From: UBA1740 sp045587025 | Lineage (GTDB): Bacteria > Bacillota > Clostridia > Oscillospirales > CAG-272 | Direction: 5' to 3' | DNA: 64,000 bases | NCBI GenBank assembly: GCA_045587025.1 | Contig: JAZNBK010000053.1 | Span: 1-64,000, forward strand | Shown: one piece after another, positions 60,165 to 64,000 of the stretch | Layout: every line of letters begins with the position of its first letter | How positions within the stretch are numbered: position 1 is the stretch's first letter | Position numbers and translations under genes: made by a program | Notes under the pieces: model-generated | The model's database searches: none | What the model saw: the letters and a program-made list of their open reading frames with translations, nothing else | Told to the model about the DNA's origin: nothing

Positions 60165-60738
60165 TTTTTTATTCCCTCTGCTCCCCCCTCTCGCCTGGCT
60201 CCTTACTCTGCTGATTTTCGAGCCGCTTTCGGTAACCCTCGCGCTCCTTTCCGCAATGCTCGCGCACGAGGGAGGGCATCTTTTTGCGTTTTTCATAACT
60301 CGGTCGGGCGCGCCCCGCCTTGTAGGCGAGCCCTGCGGCTTTGTCCTTATGCCAAAAAGACCTCTTTCCTACCTTTCCGAAGTTATAGTCGCTCTTTTCG
60401 GTCCGCTTATTAACCTTTTACTTGCGCTAACGGTAATTCTGACGTCCCGTCCTATGCCAAACGGCACTGAATATCTCTTCTTTTTCTTGAATTTGGCGAG
60501 CGCGTTATATAATCTGCTCCCCATCTCCTTTTTAGACGGCGGAAGAATTATTTTTTCTCTCTGCGCTATGATTTTCCCTCTCCCGATAGCAGAAAAAATC
60601 ATCTCGCTTCTCTCTGTTTTATTCCTATCGGCGCTCCTCTTTTTTTCTCTTTTTCTTATAATGCGCTACGATAGCGGCTACGGAATTTTTATCAGCGTCG
60701 TTCTCCTTATCACTCTCTCTGCCAAAAAGCAAACATAA
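60142..60738 (+). CDS. M50-family intramembrane metalloprotease (SpoIVFB-like)
   Basis: This site-2-type protease of about 198 aa has the zinc motif HEGGH (HExxH) in MLAHEGGHLFAFF and the second motif LPISFLDGGRIIF, which corresponds to the NPDG metal-binding site. Five or six hydrophobic helices place the active site in the membrane. Short M50 proteins of this form include SpoIVFB, which activates pro-sigma-K in spore formers. I take the ATG at 60142, inside the preceding gene; a TTG at 60121 is less likely. Confidence 0.85.
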   Translation: MTKKKSIDFLFPLLPPLAWLLTLLIFEPLSVTLALLSAMLAHEGGHLFAFFITRSGAPRLVGEPCGFVLMPKRPLSYLSEVIVALFGPLINLLLALTVILTSRPMPNGTEYLFFFLNLASALYNLLPISFLDGGRIIFSLCAMIFPLPIAEKIISLLSVLFLSALLFFSLFLIMRYDSGYGIFISVVLLITLSAKKQT

Positions 60739-60862
60739 GTGAGATTTCAAGAGAAAAAGGAAGTTAAATAGAGTTTTTGGGTAGAAAATCGCGTTTTCTT
60801 AGGGCTAATTCCGATTATTTCGTCTTTTTTGTGATTTTTTTCAACTTTTTTTGCAATATGTA

Positions 60863-60891
60863 TTGCATTTTCATATGATATTTGCTATAAT
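60863..60891 (+). promoter_or_regulatory. Promoter of potABCD
   Basis: TTGCAT (60863-60868), a 17-bp spacer and TATAAT (60886-60891), 50 bp before potA. The gap 60739-60862 shows nothing else. Confidence 0.7.
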
Positions 60892-60941
60892 GCTCTCGAT
60901 TTGGATTTTAATTTTTTGAAAGGAGCATTTTGCTGGTATAA

Positions 60942-62066
60942 ATGGAAAAAATTATCGAGTTAAAAGGAATTTCAAAAGAATTTGACGGAGAACAGGTGTT
61001 AAATTCTATTAATCTATATATAAGGGATAACGAGTTCGTTACTCTGCTTGGCCCATCCGGATGCGGAAAAACCACTACCCTCAGAATAATCGGCGGCTTT
61101 GAAACGCCTGACGAGGGGGCGGTTTTCTTTGACGGCAAGGATATAACCTCTCTGCCTCCCTACAAGAGACAGGTAAATACCGTCTTTCAAAAGTACGCAT
61201 TATTCCCTCATCTCAACGTTTTTGACAACGTTGCGTTTGCGTTGCGTCTTAAAAAAGTACCGGAGCAGGAGGTAGCCCGCAGAGTTAAGGAGCTGCTCGA
61301 GCTTGTCGCCCTCAAGGGCTTCGAGCGCAGAAACGTAAATCTGCTGTCGGGCGGTCAGCAGCAGCGAGTTGCCATTGCAAGAGCGCTTATCAGCAATCCT
61401 CGTGTTCTTTTGCTCGACGAGCCGCTCGGTGCGCTTGACTTAAAGCTACGCAAGGATATGCAGAACGAATTGAAAAAAATACAGAAGCAGACGGGAATTG
61501 CCTTCATTTACGTAACGCACGACCAGGAGGAAGCTCTTTCTATGTCTGATACCGTCGTCGTTATGGCAGACGGAGTTATACAGCAGATAGGTACGCCTAC
61601 AGACATATACAACGAGCCGAAAAATGCCTTTGTCGCAGATTTTATTGGTGAAAGTAATATAGTCGACGGAATTATGAGAGAGGACTTCAAGGTTTCATTC
61701 TCCCATCACACCTTTGAATGTGTTGACAGCGGCTTTGAAAAGAACGAGCAGGTAGACGTAGTCGTTCGCCCCGAGGACGTCGACGTCGTTCCCGTCAGCC
61801 GTGGTATGCTCAAGGGAAACGTCACCTCGGTCACCTTCAAGGGTGTGCATTATGAAATTATAGTCGACATTGACGGCTTTAAGTGGATGATACAGTCCAC
61901 CGATTACGTAGAGGTAGGCGCAAATATAGGTCTCTATATCGAGCCGGACGCTATACATATTATGAAGAAATCGGAATATTCAGGTCAGTTCGGAGATTAC
62001 AGCTCGTTCAGCGATGAGCTCGAGGAGCTATCCAATCCCGAGGTGGAGGAAGAAGATGAACGGTAA
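60942..62066 (+). CDS. potA: Spermidine/putrescine ABC transporter ATPase
   Basis: This ATP-binding subunit energises polyamine import. The 374-aa product has Walker A GPSGCGKTT, signature LSGGQQQRVAIARAL, Walker B LLLDEPLGALD and a C-terminal TOBE-type regulatory domain (about 280-350). The nearest good Shine-Dalgarno (AAAGGAGC) ends about 16 bases before the ATG, unusually far, with no better start. potB overlaps it by 11 bp. Confidence 0.95.
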   Translation: MEKIIELKGISKEFDGEQVLNSINLYIRDNEFVTLLGPSGCGKTTTLRIIGGFETPDEGAVFFDGKDITSLPPYKRQVNTVFQKYALFPHLNVFDNVAFALRLKKVPEQEVARRVKELLELVALKGFERRNVNLLSGGQQQRVAIARALISNPRVLLLDEPLGALDLKLRKDMQNELKKIQKQTGIAFIYVTHDQEEALSMSDTVVVMADGVIQQIGTPTDIYNEPKNAFVADFIGESNIVDGIMREDFKVSFSHHTFECVDSGFEKNEQVDVVVRPEDVDVVPVSRGMLKGNVTSVTFKGVHYEIIVDIDGFKWMIQSTDYVEVGANIGLYIEPDAIHIMKKSEYSGQFGDYSSFSDELEELSNPEVEEEDER

Positions 62067-62886
62067 AAGATCCTTTCTTCAAACCGTCGCTGCATATCCG
62101 CATATCGTATGGAGCGTTTTGTTCATTATCGCCCCTTTGCTTTTCGTAATTTACTATACCTTTACGGATAGCGAAGGACAATTTACAATTCAGAATATTG
62201 TAAATCTTGCGGATCCCAACTATCTTTCTATTTTCGCCCGCTCGATATGCTTCGCCATAGTTGCGACGTTTATATGTCTTTTAATTGCCTATCCTCTCGC
62301 TTATTTCATTTCCCGTATGAGCGCGGGCAGACAGCGCATTTTGCTCCTTTTGGTGATGCTCCCTATGTGGATGAACCTGCTTATCCGCACTTATTCCTGG
62401 ATGAATATTCTTGAAAATAACGGATTAATAAATACGCTGCTCTCCAAAATCGGCGTAGGTCCTTTTCAGATGCTCGGAAACAGCGGAGCCGTCGTGCTCG
62501 GTATGGTTTACAATTTCCTGCCCTATATGGTTCTTCCTATCTGTACCGTAATGAGTAAAATTGATATCCGCCTTATAGAAGCGGCGGGGGACCTCGGATG
62601 CAACTCCTTCTATACTATGACGAAGGTAATTATGCCTCTCAGCGTTTCGGGAATTATATCCGGAATTACCATGGTTTTCGTTCCCTCGGTCAGTACCTTC
62701 TATATTTCGCAGAAAATGGGCGGCGGAAACTTCGACCTCATAGGCGATACGATAGAGCGCCAATTTATGCTCAACTATAACTATAATATGGGCGCTTCCC
62801 TTTCGTTCGTGCTTATGATACTTATCTTCATCAGTCTCGCCGTTATGAATAAATTCGGCGACGAGGAAGGAGGCATCGTAGTATGA
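62056..62886 (+). CDS. potB: Spermidine/putrescine ABC transporter permease PotB
   Basis: This 276-aa membrane permease has six helices and the binding-protein-dependent EAA-type loop EAAGDLGCNSFYTMTKVIMP. The ATG at 62056 follows AGGTGGAGGA within the end of potA. It overlaps potC by 4 bp. Confidence 0.94.
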   Translation: MNGKRSFLQTVAAYPHIVWSVLFIIAPLLFVIYYTFTDSEGQFTIQNIVNLADPNYLSIFARSICFAIVATFICLLIAYPLAYFISRMSAGRQRILLLLVMLPMWMNLLIRTYSWMNILENNGLINTLLSKIGVGPFQMLGNSGAVVLGMVYNFLPYMVLPICTVMSKIDIRLIEAAGDLGCNSFYTMTKVIMPLSVSGIISGITMVFVPSVSTFYISQKMGGGNFDLIGDTIERQFMLNYNYNMGASLSFVLMILIFISLAVMNKFGDEEGGIVV

Positions 62887-63728
62887 AATCGTTATCAAAG
62901 CTTTACACAGCGCTCATTATGCTCTTTTTGTACGCGCCTATCGTAGTAATGATAGTTTTCTCCTTCAACTCCTCGAACAGCTTGGCGGTTATGGAGGGAT
63001 TCTCACTCGCTTGGTATAAGGAGCTTTTCCGCAGCGAAGAGGTTCTTAACGCCCTGTATAACACCCTTATTCTTGCGGTTACCTCAGCCGCCGTCTCTAC
63101 CGTTATCGGCACTGCGGCTGCTGTGGGAATTGACAAAATGAAAAGCAAAAGGACGAAGGGCTTGATTTTAGGCGTTTCCGACATCCCTATGATGAACCCT
63201 GATATAGTTACGGGTATTTCGATGGCGTTGCTCTTTACCTTCGCCATGACTATGCTCGGTAAAGAGAGTATTCTCGGCTTCTGGACGGTTCTTATAGCGC
63301 ACATCACCTTTAATATTCCCTACGTTCTTCTTTCGGTGCTTCCGAAAATTCGTCAGATGGACAAGCATCTGCCCGAGGCGGCGATGGACCTTGGCTGTAC
63401 GAAGCTGCAGTCCTTCTTTAAGGTAGAGCTTCCGAGCATTATGCCGGGTATCTTCAGCGGATTTATTATGGCGTTCACGCTTTCGCTTGACGACTTTATT
63501 ATAAGCTACTTCACGGCGGAGGAATTTCAAACCCTGCCGATAGTAATTTACGGTATGACGAAGCGTACCGTTACACCTGATATGTATGCGCTTTCCACTC
63601 TGATTTTCGGTACCGTATTAGTTCTTTTGATAATTTCAAACGTAACTCAGGCGCGCTCCGAAAAGCACAAGACGAGGGACAATAAGCGCCGTCGCAGAGT
63701 AATAAAGGCAAAGGGGGAAATGGTATGA
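62883..63728 (+). CDS. potC: Spermidine/putrescine ABC transporter permease PotC
   Basis: The second permease (281 aa) has six helices and the EAA-type loop EAAMDLGCTKLQSFFKVELP. The C-terminal tail is rich in lysine and arginine. It overlaps both neighbours by 4 bp, consistent with a tightly coupled potABCD operon. Confidence 0.94.
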   Translation: MKSLSKLYTALIMLFLYAPIVVMIVFSFNSSNSLAVMEGFSLAWYKELFRSEEVLNALYNTLILAVTSAAVSTVIGTAAAVGIDKMKSKRTKGLILGVSDIPMMNPDIVTGISMALLFTFAMTMLGKESILGFWTVLIAHITFNIPYVLLSVLPKIRQMDKHLPEAAMDLGCTKLQSFFKVELPSIMPGIFSGFIMAFTLSLDDFIISYFTAEEFQTLPIVIYGMTKRTVTPDMYALSTLIFGTVLVLLIISNVTQARSEKHKTRDNKRRRRVIKAKGEMV

Positions 63729-64000
63729 AAAAAATTATAGTTTTTCTTCTTTTGATTACGCTTTTACTTTCCAGCGTCTTGCTTTTTTCTTCATGCGGAA
63801 GCAAGGTGAGAAAGTTCTATATTTACAACTGGGGAGAATACATGCCTCTCGGTGAAGAGGGTGGCGTACACATTCCAAAAGAATTTGAAGCGTATTATAA
63901 CGCTACTCACGAGGATAAAATAAAGGTAGTTTACTCAATATTCTCGAGCAATGAGGATATGTATGCTAAAATGAAAAACGGCACGAGCAAAATTGACCTT
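63725..64000 (+). CDS. potD: Spermidine/putrescine-binding lipoprotein PotD (partial, 3' end outside the window)
   Basis: The window covers the first 92 codons. The product begins with a lipoprotein signal (SSVLLFSSCGS, cysteine near residue 24) followed by KFYIYNWGEYM, the conserved start of mature PotD-type solute-binding proteins. It starts within the potC stop (ATGA). The gene is cut by the window end, not truncated in the genome. Confidence 0.92.
   Translation, partial: MKKIIVFLLLITLLLSSVLLFSSCGSKVRKFYIYNWGEYMPLGEEGGVHIPKEFEAYYNATHEDKIKVVYSIFSSNEDMYAKMKNGTSKIDL

Noticed and set aside
1..64000. CRISPR array
   Set aside because: No set of regularly spaced identical repeats with unique spacers and no cas gene was found; the array at 1-163 has constant spacers and variable hairpins.

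Overview
The window reads as a chromosomal segment of an anaerobic, probably endospore-forming member of the Clostridia (Bacillota). The evidence is low-to-moderate GC, Shine-Dalgarno-led genes, many sigma-A-type promoters with extended -10 elements, pyruvate phosphate dikinase, indolepyruvate:ferredoxin oxidoreductase, a reverse rubrerythrin with rubredoxin under a PerR-type regulator, a SpoVAF/GerA germination protein, an M50 SpoIVFB-like protease, IreB and a YnzC-type DUF896 protein. No species can be named from the sequence alone.

Layout. 1-10.9 kb holds housekeeping genes: a serine hydrolase, mgsA, pncB, the YifB ATPase, a double RadC protein, nnrD, a cytidylate-kinase-like protein, upp and an RluA pseudouridine synthase. 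11.0-18.6 kb is one long operon (acyl-CoA ligase, Na+/solute symporter, iorA, iorB, paaK, double-ACT protein) with a clear promoter and terminator, built to interconvert aryl acids, aryl-CoAs and aryl-2-oxoacids. 18.6-20.4 kb is an AT-rich accessory patch with a frameshifted bacterial PH-domain gene and an HTH-Fic protein, next to tRNA-Arg(CCT). 20.6-37 kb holds ppdK, a 3D-domain protein, a heterodimeric ABC exporter, luxS-mtnN, a DEDDh exonuclease, birA, dusB, a U32 protein, maf, nth and a TOPRIM protein. 38.1-39.4 kb is a peroxide-defence cluster (perR, reverse rubrerythrin, rubredoxin) with visible PerR boxes. 39.5-41.9 kb is an AT-rich two-gene cassette (EcoRI-family adenine methyltransferase plus DUF262-HNH nuclease) bracketed by two 112-113 bp direct repeats. 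42-54.7 kb holds a MATE transporter, lysS, greA, a CTP protease, a CdaR-type regulator, the ireB-ribF-prmA-rsmE operon, an RlmL-type methyltransferase and spoVAF. 54.7-57.1 kb holds tRNA-Gln, a tRNA-derived relic, a long structured leader and an AT-rich repeat lipoprotein. 57.2-64 kb holds glycerate kinase, an ECF S component, small proteins, the M50 protease and potABC with the start of potD, cut by the window edge.

The most unusual observation is that the long leaders of two unrelated accessory genes, the PH-domain gene (minus strand, about 19.03-19.24 kb) and the repeat lipoprotein (plus strand, about 55.08-55.34 kb), are related. Both have a promoter, a long-range TATACAA/TTGTATA stem, an inner AAAAAYGC...ACTCC strand complementary to a downstream CAATTGGAG..TGCGTTTTT strand (a pseudoknot or switch), and an intrinsic terminator ending just before the Shine-Dalgarno. 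This looks like a recurring cis-regulatory or small RNA attached to different cargo genes. The second most unusual item is the methyltransferase/DUF262-HNH cassette, a candidate restriction-modification system of uncommon composition.
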